In this document: piece by piece, positions 58,174 through 64,000 of the stretch | How positions within the stretch are numbered: the first letter of the stretch is position 1 | Layout: every line of letters begins with the position of its first letter | NCBI RefSeq assembly: GCF_025685565.1 | Contig: NZ_JAGSYE010000003.1 | Location: forward strand, 806,001-870,000 | DNA from: Granulicella aggregans | GTDB taxonomy: Bacteria; Acidobacteriota; Terriglobia; Terriglobales; Acidobacteriaceae | DNA length: 64,000 nucleotides | Direction of reading: 5' to 3' | Position numbers and translations under genes: made by a program | Notes under the pieces: generated by a model | What the model saw: the letters and a program-made list of their open reading frames with translations, nothing else | Databases searched by the model: none | Told to the model about the DNA's origin: nothing

Positions 58174-58947
58174 ATGCCCGACGTACCCGCAGTACCCGCC
58201 GAAGCCAAGCCGTCGCAGCACTCCGCCGCCCAATCGGCAGGCAACGCTGCCAAAGCAGTCGCTCATTCCGTGGGCAACACCATGAATCAAGTCATGCATC
58301 CTGCTCCGGCTCGCGACCCCGAACCGCGCTGGCCGGCTCTGCTTGCTCTCATCGCCATCGGCGGCCTCCGGCTGGCGCTGCCGGACTTCCTCGCGATCGG
58401 TCCCGGCTGGCTGGTGCTCGCTGTCATCGGCATTCTGATTGTCCCAACGGTCATCGCCCGGCGCATGAGCAATCACAACATGAACCAGGCCCTCGGATAT
58501 GTCACCAATGCGATCATCACGCTCGACATGGCGTGGTCGCTCTGGCTGCTTGTGGCCGCGCTGCCCAGTCACAAAGAGAGCCCCGGCCAGCTTCTCCGCT
58601 CCGCTGCCGCGCTCTGGCTGACCAACATCCTGGTCTTTGCCTCCTGGTACTGGCGCCTGGATGGCGGTGGGCCCAATGCGCGTGACCTGCGCGGAGCCCA
58701 TACCGATGGAGCTTTTCTCTTTCCCCAGATGACGCTCGCCCCAGACGCCCGGCGAGCTATGGGGGAGGACGCCTGGAGTCCAGGCTTCATCGACTACCTC
58801 TTCATCGCCTTCAACACCAGCACTGCGTTCTCCCCTACCGACTGCCCTGTCCTCTCGCGCTGGGCCAAGGTCCTGATGATGATTCAGGCGATCATCTCCT
58901 TTGCGACTGTCGTCCTGCTCGCAGCCCGCGCGGTGAATATCCTCTAA
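58174..58947 (+). CDS. Membrane protein of unknown function, ion-channel-like C-terminus
   Basis: The 257-residue protein starts with a soluble part rich in Ala/Gln (AAQSAGNAAKAVAHSVGNTM), and continues with four membrane helices and a C-terminal segment FIDYLFIAFNTSTAFSPTDC, then a helix (VLMMIQAIISFATVVLLAAR). The last part resembles the P-loop and the second helix of two-helix potassium channels, with TSTAFSPTD in the filter position, but the GYG signature is missing. I do not assign a family. The start is uncertain; KdsB begins 3 bases after the stop. Confidence 0.65.
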   Translation: MPDVPAVPAEAKPSQHSAAQSAGNAAKAVAHSVGNTMNQVMHPAPARDPEPRWPALLALIAIGGLRLALPDFLAIGPGWLVLAVIGILIVPTVIARRMSNHNMNQALGYVTNAIITLDMAWSLWLLVAALPSHKESPGQLLRSAAALWLTNILVFASWYWRLDGGGPNARDLRGAHTDGAFLFPQMTLAPDARRAMGEDAWSPGFIDYLFIAFNTSTAFSPTDCPVLSRWAKVLMMIQAIISFATVVLLAARAVNIL

Positions 58948-58950
58948 GTC

Positions 58951-59694
58951 ATGAGCGCAACCAACCGCACTCTCGCAGTCATTCCCGCCCGCCTCGCCTC
59001 GACCCGCCTGCCACGCAAGGTGCTGCGCGAGATCGCCGGACGGCCCATGCTGGCGTGGGTCTACGACGCCGCGCGCGCCTGCCCGCAGCTCGACGAGGTC
59101 GTGATCGCCACAGACTCCGAAGAGGTCTCCGCCCTGTGTGAGAAGAACGGCTGGCCGTTCGAGCTCACCTCGGTCGATCTCCCCAGCGGGACGGACCGCG
59201 TCCACGCGGTCGCGCAGCATCGCGACGCTGCCATCTACGTAAACATCCAGGCCGATGAACCCACGCTCACGCCCGACCACATCTCCGCCCTGCTCGCTCC
59301 CTTCGCCCAGCCGCACGTGGACGTCACGACGCTAAAGGTTCCGTGTACGCCAGAGAACATTGCCAATCCCAACGCGGTGAAGGTGGTCACCGCGCTCGAT
59401 GGCCGGGCGCTGTACTTCTCCCGAGCCACCATTCCCTACGACCGCGACGGGGGCGGGTCGGCCACGTACTGGAAGCACATCGGCCTCTACGCTTATCGCA
59501 AAGCGGCTCTGAACCGGTTCGCCGCGCTGGTTCCGTCGCAGCTTGAGCGGACCGAACGCCTGGAACAATTACGGCTTCTGGAGAACGGCTTCAACCTCTA
59601 CGTCGCCCCGACGGAGCAGGACACCATCGGCGTCGACACCGAAGATGACCTCTATCGCGTAGACACCCTCCTCAGAACCGCGTCCATCGCGTAG
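58951..59694 (+). CDS. kdsB: 3-deoxy-manno-octulosonate cytidylyltransferase
   Basis: The 247-residue enzyme has VIPARLASTRLPRKVLREIA (CTP loop), NIQADEPTLTPDHISALLAP (Mg2+ Asp), FSRATIPYDRDGGGSATYWK, HIGLYAYRKAALNRFA and RLEQLRLLENGFNL. It makes CMP-Kdo from Kdo and CTP for the lipopolysaccharide core, so the organism has a Gram-negative outer membrane. Length and motifs are standard. Confidence 0.95.
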   Translation: MSATNRTLAVIPARLASTRLPRKVLREIAGRPMLAWVYDAARACPQLDEVVIATDSEEVSALCEKNGWPFELTSVDLPSGTDRVHAVAQHRDAAIYVNIQADEPTLTPDHISALLAPFAQPHVDVTTLKVPCTPENIANPNAVKVVTALDGRALYFSRATIPYDRDGGGSATYWKHIGLYAYRKAALNRFAALVPSQLERTERLEQLRLLENGFNLYVAPTEQDTIGVDTEDDLYRVDTLLRTASIA

Positions 59695-59814
59695 AGTTAG
59701 ATACATCCCTGCTTGTTTGCACTGTCTGCACCCGCCTCCCCGTTCGAGGCAAGCTAGTTGCAGTGGAGATGTATCTTAGTGGTTCATCCAGCCTGTATAG
59801 ATGGGGGTTCAAAG

Positions 59815-61239
59815 ATGAGGCAGTTGTATCGTGTCGGTCTTCGCAGCTTCGCTGTCCTTGTGATGTTGGGAGCTTTGCTCTCGGGAAGCTCCGTTCTAGC
59901 GCAGGTATCCGGCGCCCAACCCGACCGGCTCGCCGCGCTCGAGAAGGCTTCGGCCGATCAGACCGCCGCAATCGCCGCCGCGCAGACCGCAGGCGACAAC
60001 GCCTGGATGCTGGTCAGCGCTGCTCTGGTGCTGATGATGAGCGGTCCGGGACTCGCGCTCTTCTACGGCGGCCTGGTTCGCAAGAAGAACATCTTGGGCA
60101 CCATGATGCAGACCTTCGCGATGATGGCCGTCATCACGGTGCTGTGGGCGCTGGTGACCTACTCGCTGGCCTTCGGCGAAGGCAACGCCTTCATCGGCGG
60201 CCTGCATAACGTCTTCCTCCACGGCGTCGGCCTCGCTCCCGACGTCAAATACGCGGCGACCATCCCGCTCCAGACCTTCATGGTCTACCAGTTGATGTTC
60301 GCGATCATCACACCCGCGCTGATCACGGGTGCCTTCGCCGAGCGCATGAAGTTCTCCGCCATGCTGGTCTTCATGGTGCTGTGGGCGATCTTCATCTATA
60401 GCCCGATGGCGCACATGGTCTGGGGCAAGGGCGGTCTGCTGAACGCGTCGCTCGGCGGACGCTTCCCCTGCCTCGACTTCGCAGGCGGCACGGTGGTCCA
60501 CGTCACCTCGGGCGTCTCGGCGCTGGTGACGGCGCTCTATCTCGGCAAGCGGCTCGGCTACCCGAAGACGGCCATGCCGCCGCACTCGGTCGTGCTTAGT
60601 TTCGTTGGCGCATGCCTGCTGTGGGTGGGCTGGTTCGGATTCAACGCCGGCTCGGCTCTGGGCGCGGGAACGCTGGCCACGTCGGCGTTCGTCGCGACAC
60701 ACTTCGGCGCGGCCGCTGCCGCCATCGGCTGGAGTGCGGCAGAGTGGCTCCGCAACGGACGCTGCTCAGCCCTGGGAGCGATCTCCGGCGCGGTCGCCGG
60801 TCTCGTCGCCATCACCCCGGCCTCGGGCTTCGTGACGCCGATGTCGGCGCTCTGGATCGGCCTGATCGCTGGGGTCTTCTGCTACCTCATGGTGGTGAAG
60901 GTGAAGAACATCTTCGGGTATGACGACTCACTCGACGCCTTCGGCGTTCACGGCGCAGGCGGAACCCTCGGAGCCATCCTCACCGGCGTCTTCGCCAACA
61001 GCACTATCAACCCCATCTTCGGAGCGGGCAAGGCGACTGGTCTGCTTGAGGGCAACGCCCACCAGCTGCTAAACCAGTTCATCGGCGTAGCGATTGCATG
61101 GGCGATCTCCATCGTCGGCACGCTGATCATTCTCTTCATCGTCGACAAGTTGATCGGACTTCGCGTGAGCGAAGAGGACGAGCGCACGGGGCTCGACCTC
61201 TCGCAGCATGGAGAAGAGGGTTACGACTGGGCTGCCTGA
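59815..61239 (+). CDS. amt: Ammonium transporter (Amt)
   Basis: The 474-residue protein has a signal-type N-terminus (SFAVLVMLGALLSGSSVLAQ) and 11 membrane helices. The conserved His pair is visible in LDFAGGTVVHVTSGVSALVT and LDAFGVHGAGGTLGAILTGV. Amt conducts ammonia from ammonium ion at low nitrogen. No glnK gene for a PII protein is adjacent, which is unusual as most bacterial amt genes have one nearby. An intrinsic terminator follows. Confidence 0.92.
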   Translation: MRQLYRVGLRSFAVLVMLGALLSGSSVLAQVSGAQPDRLAALEKASADQTAAIAAAQTAGDNAWMLVSAALVLMMSGPGLALFYGGLVRKKNILGTMMQTFAMMAVITVLWALVTYSLAFGEGNAFIGGLHNVFLHGVGLAPDVKYAATIPLQTFMVYQLMFAIITPALITGAFAERMKFSAMLVFMVLWAIFIYSPMAHMVWGKGGLLNASLGGRFPCLDFAGGTVVHVTSGVSALVTALYLGKRLGYPKTAMPPHSVVLSFVGACLLWVGWFGFNAGSALGAGTLATSAFVATHFGAAAAAIGWSAAEWLRNGRCSALGAISGAVAGLVAITPASGFVTPMSALWIGLIAGVFCYLMVVKVKNIFGYDDSLDAFGVHGAGGTLGAILTGVFANSTINPIFGAGKATGLLEGNAHQLLNQFIGVAIAWAISIVGTLIILFIVDKLIGLRVSEEDERTGLDLSQHGEEGYDWAA

Positions 61240-61261
61240 TCCAAGAGGCTATAGCCAGAAA

Positions 61262-61303
61262 CAGATCCGCCCCACGGGCTTCATCGTGGGGCGATTCTGT
61301 TTG
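61262..61303 (+). terminator. Intrinsic terminator after amt
   Basis: CGCCCCACG at 61268-61276 pairs with CGTGGGGCG at 61285-61293 and the outer CAGA and TCTG extend the stem; ATTCTGTTT follows. It is 22 bases after the amt stop and just before the stop of the convergent antitoxin-like gene. Confidence 0.82.
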
Positions 61304-61320
61304 AGCTACGGCAATGACAT

Positions 61321-61605
61321 CTATTCCGTCAAACGCCGCGGGGTCCGACTAGGCAGCCTCTGCCGAAACTCTTCCACCATCTCAGAGGTAACGTCCATAG
61401 GGTCACCTTCCTGGGACTGAAGCGCGTCAAGCAGGACGTGCTCCAACTGCGCCTTGGCCTGACGTTTCTGATCGGCGCGAACCAGCGAGCCGATGTAGGC
61501 GCTCATGCTGGCGTACTCCCCGCTGGCCACCTGGTCTTCCACAAATCGCTTCATGGGGCCTGACAGGGAGATAGTTAAAGTCTGGATCTCGTTCGGTTCA
61601 TCCAT
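61321..61605 (-). CDS. ParD-like ribbon-helix-helix antitoxin without partner
   Basis: The 94-residue protein has the CopG/ParD DNA-binding part near its N-terminus (IQTLTISLSGPMKRFVEDQV, ASGEYASMSAYIGSLVRADQ), then a helical C-terminal region (KAQLEHVLLDALQSQEGDPM). ParD normally neutralises a ParE toxin encoded directly downstream, but here the next gene is the convergent ammonium transporter and no toxin frame was found. GGAGAG precedes the ATG. It lies 24 bases after the HAD gene, so it may be a passenger of that operon or a solitary regulator. Confidence 0.75.
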   Translation of the reverse strand: MDEPNEIQTLTISLSGPMKRFVEDQVASGEYASMSAYIGSLVRADQKRQAKAQLEHVLLDALQSQEGDPMDVTSEMVEEFRQRLPSRTPRRLTE

Positions 61606-61629
61606 TATTCTCTCCAAACTCACGCCGTA

Positions 61630-62289
61630 TTAGAGCGCATCGAACTCGATTTCCAGCCCATCTGCTGTGTTCCGCGCTACAACACCCTCTAGCGAAGGCA
61701 CGATCCACGTCGCGGCCGAGAGCTCCTCCGCAGTATGCGTCCCGAGCACGCCAATCACGCGGCTGCCCGCAGCCAGACCTGCGCCAACACCCGCCGGAGC
61801 GTCTTCGAAGACGATGCAATCAGCAGGATCGAAGCCAAGCAGCTTCGCCCCGGTCATGTAAGGCTCCGGATGCGGTTTGCCATTCACGACATCATCAGCC
61901 GCGATGATCCGCGCCGGAATCGGAAGCCCTGCAGCCTCCAGCCTTCCGAGCAGCAATCGCCGCGTCGCAGAGGTCACAATCGACCACCGCTCGGGCGGCA
62001 GCGACTCCAGCAGCTCGCGCGCTCCAGGCAGCACCTTCAGGTCAGCGGTGTCGACGATTTCGATATCTTCAATCCAACGGAGCGCAGCCAGCACGCCCGC
62101 TTCGTCAAAATCAGGCCGAAGCTCGCGGATGATGTCGATCGCGCGCTTGCCGTGCGGCACCTCGTAGGTCTCCCAGCCCGGAATGCCGTACTCCTTCGTC
62201 CAGATGCGCCACGAACGAACGACCGAACCGATCGAGCTGATGAGCACGCCGTCCATGTCGAACAGCAGCCCCTGCGTCGTAATCTTCAC
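61630..62289 (-). CDS. HAD-superfamily phosphatase (beta-phosphoglucomutase-like)
   Basis: The 219-residue hydrolase has the HAD motif LLFDMDGVLISSIGSVVRSW (the DxD nucleophile, DMDG), motif II SATRRL in IVTSATRRLLLGRLEA and motif III in KPHPEPYMTGAKLLGFDP then DCIVFEDAPAGVGAGLAAGS. It is like sugar phosphatases (YfbT or GPP1 group) or beta-phosphoglucomutase. The next genes upstream are a GyrI-like protein and a phosphoglucomutase, with overlaps of 4 bases. Confidence 0.88.
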   Translation of the reverse strand: MKITTQGLLFDMDGVLISSIGSVVRSWRIWTKEYGIPGWETYEVPHGKRAIDIIRELRPDFDEAGVLAALRWIEDIEIVDTADLKVLPGARELLESLPPERWSIVTSATRRLLLGRLEAAGLPIPARIIAADDVVNGKPHPEPYMTGAKLLGFDPADCIVFEDAPAGVGAGLAAGSRVIGVLGTHTAEELSAATWIVPSLEGVVARNTADGLEIEFDAL

Positions 62290-62729
62290 CGAACCCCCAC
62301 ATTCACCGTAATGCCCTCCGCAGCACCGTAACGATCAAAGTCGGCTTGAAACCTGCGGTCCAAATCCTCCGAGGGCGTTGCCCATATCTCTTCCCAGGTC
62401 GCGAAGACCGGGTTCGGTCGCTCGTAAGGCCGGTTGTAGACGGCAAACTTCCCTGTCTCGATGCGCACCGTCTTCATGCCTTCAACCGCAGGCGTGCCCT
62501 CTGCGACCTCGCACCCGATCACTACGGTATAAGGCTGCGTGTGATCGCCCTCGTACTCGCAATAGACGCAGCAGTGCATGTCGTTGAGCCGCGCTTCGAC
62601 GATCTTGTGGTCTCCCATCTCGTGAAACCTGCGCCAAAGATCGCCGAGCTTATTCAGCTCAGCATTTGAGAGCCGGGCATAAATGCCCATGACGGTCATG
62701 CCCGGCAACTCGCGTAACTCGTAACTCAC
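62286..62729 (-). CDS. GyrI-like/AraC effector-binding domain protein
   Basis: The 147-residue protein reads SYELRELPGMTVMGIYARLS and HKIVEARLNDMHCCVYCEYE, then GDHTQPYTVVIGCEVAEGTP and ends RYGAAEGITVNVGVR, which fits the stand-alone effector-binding (GyrI/Bacterial transcription activator) fold. It may bind a small molecule. The start is a GTG (GTGA overlap with the pgm stop), preceded by GGAG at 7 bases. It overlaps the HAD gene by 4 bases (ATGA). Confidence 0.8.
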   Translation of the reverse strand: MSYELRELPGMTVMGIYARLSNAELNKLGDLWRRFHEMGDHKIVEARLNDMHCCVYCEYEGDHTQPYTVVIGCEVAEGTPAVEGMKTVRIETGKFAVYNRPYERPNPVFATWEEIWATPSEDLDRRFQADFDRYGAAEGITVNVGVR

Positions 62730-64000
62730 GCCGAAGCTCCACTCAGAACGAAGGCCTTGGCGGCGGCCAGTACCTGCGCGACGGACTCTACCGAGCAGCT
62801 CTCGCAATACACACGAAGCAGCGGCTCGGTTCCCGACGCACGCAGTAACAACCATGTCTCCGCCGCGTTCGGTTTGCCTGCGCAGGCGGGATTTTCGAGG
62901 AAGAACTTGATGCCGTCGAGCGTCTCCGTCTTCAGCACCTTCAGGCCTGCGATCTCCGACACGCCCGCCTTCGCCCGCGCAATCGCCGACTGCTTCAAAT
63001 CTTCGGTGATGTGCATATCGATGCGGTCGTACTGGTGCTCGCCGAACTCTTCCTGCAACGCGGCGACCAGCTCACCCAGCGTCTTCTTCTCCTCGGCCAT
63101 CACGTTCGCCAACAAGAGAGAATTAAGCAGGCCATCGCGCTCCGGAAGGTGCTTGCTGATGCCCACACCGCCCGACTCCTCGCCGCCGATCAGGATTTCC
63201 TTCTCCAGCATCAGGTCGCAGACGTACTTGAAGCCGATGCCGTGCTCATGCAGCGTGCGGCCATACTTCGCCGCGATGCGGTCGAGCATCTTCGTCGTGT
63301 TGAAGGCGCGGGTCACATCGCCCGGCCAGCCCTTGCGGTCGAGCAGCCACTTCAGCAGGATGCTAAAGATCTTATGCGCGTCGACGACGTTGCCGTTCTC
63401 ATCGACCGCGCCGATGCGGTCGGCGTCGCCATCGGTGACGAAGGCAGCGTCGCACTTCTCTTCCACCACCTTAACCTGCGTGGCTTTGATGTGCGGAAGG
63501 ATTGGCTCCGGATTGATGCCAGGAAACGCGGGGTTGATCTCGTTGCGCATCTCGACAAAGGGAATGCCCGCCTTGGTGAAGATGCCCGCGATCACGCCAC
63601 GGCCCGCGCCATACATGGTGTCGATGAGGAACTTGTAGCCGGAGGCCTTGATGGCGTCGAGGTCAACGAACTTTGTGATCGCGGCGATGTAGTCCGCGTT
63701 GAAGTCGACCTCTTCGATCCTGCCCGCTGCCGGTGCGAGGTCGAGCGGTTCGTCGAGATAGCCTTCGATAGCAGAGATGATCGACGGCTTGCCCGATCCG
63801 CCATAGCTGGCCTTGTACTTCACGCCGTTCCACTCGGCCGGATTATGGCTCGACGTGATCATCACGCCGCCCGCTGCGCCGCGCTCGCGCACCGCGTAAG
63901 AGAGAGCGGGAGTCGGCGTGATGCCATTCGCAAGCTGTACCGGAATCCCCGCGTTCGAAAGAACTTCAGCAACAACCTTCGCGAAGCTCTTCGAGCCGAA
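62726..64000 (-). CDS. Phosphoglucomutase/phosphomannomutase, 5' end outside window
   Basis: The frame is open to the window end, so the start lies beyond it (the visible part starts FGSKSFAKVVAEV). The phosphoserine loop is GGVMITSSHNPAEWNGVKYK (catalytic Ser in SSHNP), the metal loop is FVTDGDADRIGAVDENGNVV (DGDxDR) and the sugar loop is GGEESGGVGISKHLPERDGL. The C-terminal phosphate-binding RASGTEPLLRVYCES is also there. It interconverts hexose 1- and 6-phosphates; glucose or mannose is not distinguishable here. It heads a chain of overlapping genes. Confidence 0.92.
   Translation of the reverse strand, partial: FGSKSFAKVVAEVLSNAGIPVQLANGITPTPALSYAVRERGAAGGVMITSSHNPAEWNGVKYKASYGGSGKPSIISAIEGYLDEPLDLAPAAGRIEEVDFNADYIAAITKFVDLDAIKASGYKFLIDTMYGAGRGVIAGIFTKAGIPFVEMRNEINPAFPGINPEPILPHIKATQVKVVEEKCDAAFVTDGDADRIGAVDENGNVVDAHKIFSILLKWLLDRKGWPGDVTRAFNTTKMLDRIAAKYGRTLHEHGIGFKYVCDLMLEKEILIGGEESGGVGISKHLPERDGLLNSLLLANVMAEEKKTLGELVAALQEEFGEHQYDRIDMHITEDLKQSAIARAKAGVSEIAGLKVLKTETLDGIKFFLENPACAGKPNAAETWLLLRASGTEPLLRVYCESCSVESVAQVLAAAKAFVLSGASA

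Noticed and set aside
58027-59316. 429-codon minus-strand frame covering the membrane protein and part of kdsB
   Set aside because: Gly/Asp/Arg-rich shadow; kdsB on the plus strand is a certain gene.
61262-61320. ParE toxin after the ParD-like gene
   Set aside because: Only a terminator and the convergent amt gene are found downstream; no frame with ParE features.

Overview
The window is a GC-rich chromosomal stretch that best fits an Acidobacteriota genome of the Terriglobales type (Granulicella, Edaphobacter or Terriglobus relatives). The evidence is a 1127-residue Oar-like TonB-dependent receptor with a carboxypeptidase-type regulatory domain, an N-terminally lipidated VWFA protein of the acidobacterial type, a DUF1844 protein, a PheT without the EMAP-like domain, and several families of short dispersed hairpin repeats placed at gene ends. 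Almost all the DNA is coding and genes are often coupled by ATGA or GTGA overlaps. No prophage, integrase, transposase, CRISPR array or rRNA was seen.

Layout. 1-10.7 kb: the 3' end of a PcrA/UvrD helicase, a 51-residue basic protein, an APC amino-acid permease, a membrane-anchored CHAP/NlpC-like hydrolase candidate, a RES/Xre toxin-antitoxin pair, an adenosine deaminase, a quinone-oxidoreductase-like MDR enzyme, a secreted six-hairpin glycosidase-like protein and a membrane diguanylate cyclase. 10.7-19.1 kb, mostly minus strand: a secreted unknown, the VWFA lipoprotein, an RluA-type pseudouridine synthase, a degenerate Lgt homologue, a 6S RNA candidate next to zapA and a ZapB-like coiled coil, then pheT and pheS. 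19.1-22.9 kb: YceI, pirin, a MarR regulator with its likely operator, a flavodoxin-like protein, Ohr/OsmC and a nucleoside deaminase, which together look like an oxidative or electrophile stress group.

22.9-34.7 kb: a three-subunit molybdenum hydroxylase (PaoABC/YagTSR type, Tat-exported Fe-S subunit), the large TonB receptor, an ECF sigma factor with its zinc-finger anti-sigma factor, a DUF1223 secreted protein, an M24 aminopeptidase and two coupled small membrane proteins. 34.9-43.3 kb, all minus: PlsC, Mpl, LD-carboxypeptidase, DapF and MgtC (the last three overlapping by 4 bp each), a PMT-like membrane glycosyltransferase, a PfkB kinase and MTA phosphorylase. Mpl, LdcA and DapF together suggest recycling of meso-diaminopimelate murein peptides.

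43.3-64 kb: a secreted HExxH metalloprotease interrupted by a dispersed repeat, YgfZ, signal peptidase I, DUF1844, an MBL-fold hydrolase, RibF (whose C-terminus is supplied by a repeat), PBP1A, an S41 homologue without catalytic Ser and Lys, an MFS transporter, an AraC/SDR divergent pair, tRNA-Met(CAT), a membrane unknown, KdsB, an ammonium transporter, a lone ParD-like protein, a HAD hydrolase, a GyrI-like protein and a partial phosphoglucomutase/phosphomannomutase.

No large undescribed system stands out. The most notable signals are (i) dispersed palindromic repeats, some of which have become part of proteins (RibF, the metalloprotease) or supply a stop codon (molybdenum hydroxylase FAD subunit); (ii) enzyme homologues that lack canonical catalytic residues (the S41 protein, the Lgt-like protein, DapF with Ser for the second Cys); and (iii) a compact 6S RNA candidate. 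All family assignments were made by reading motifs; no database search was run.
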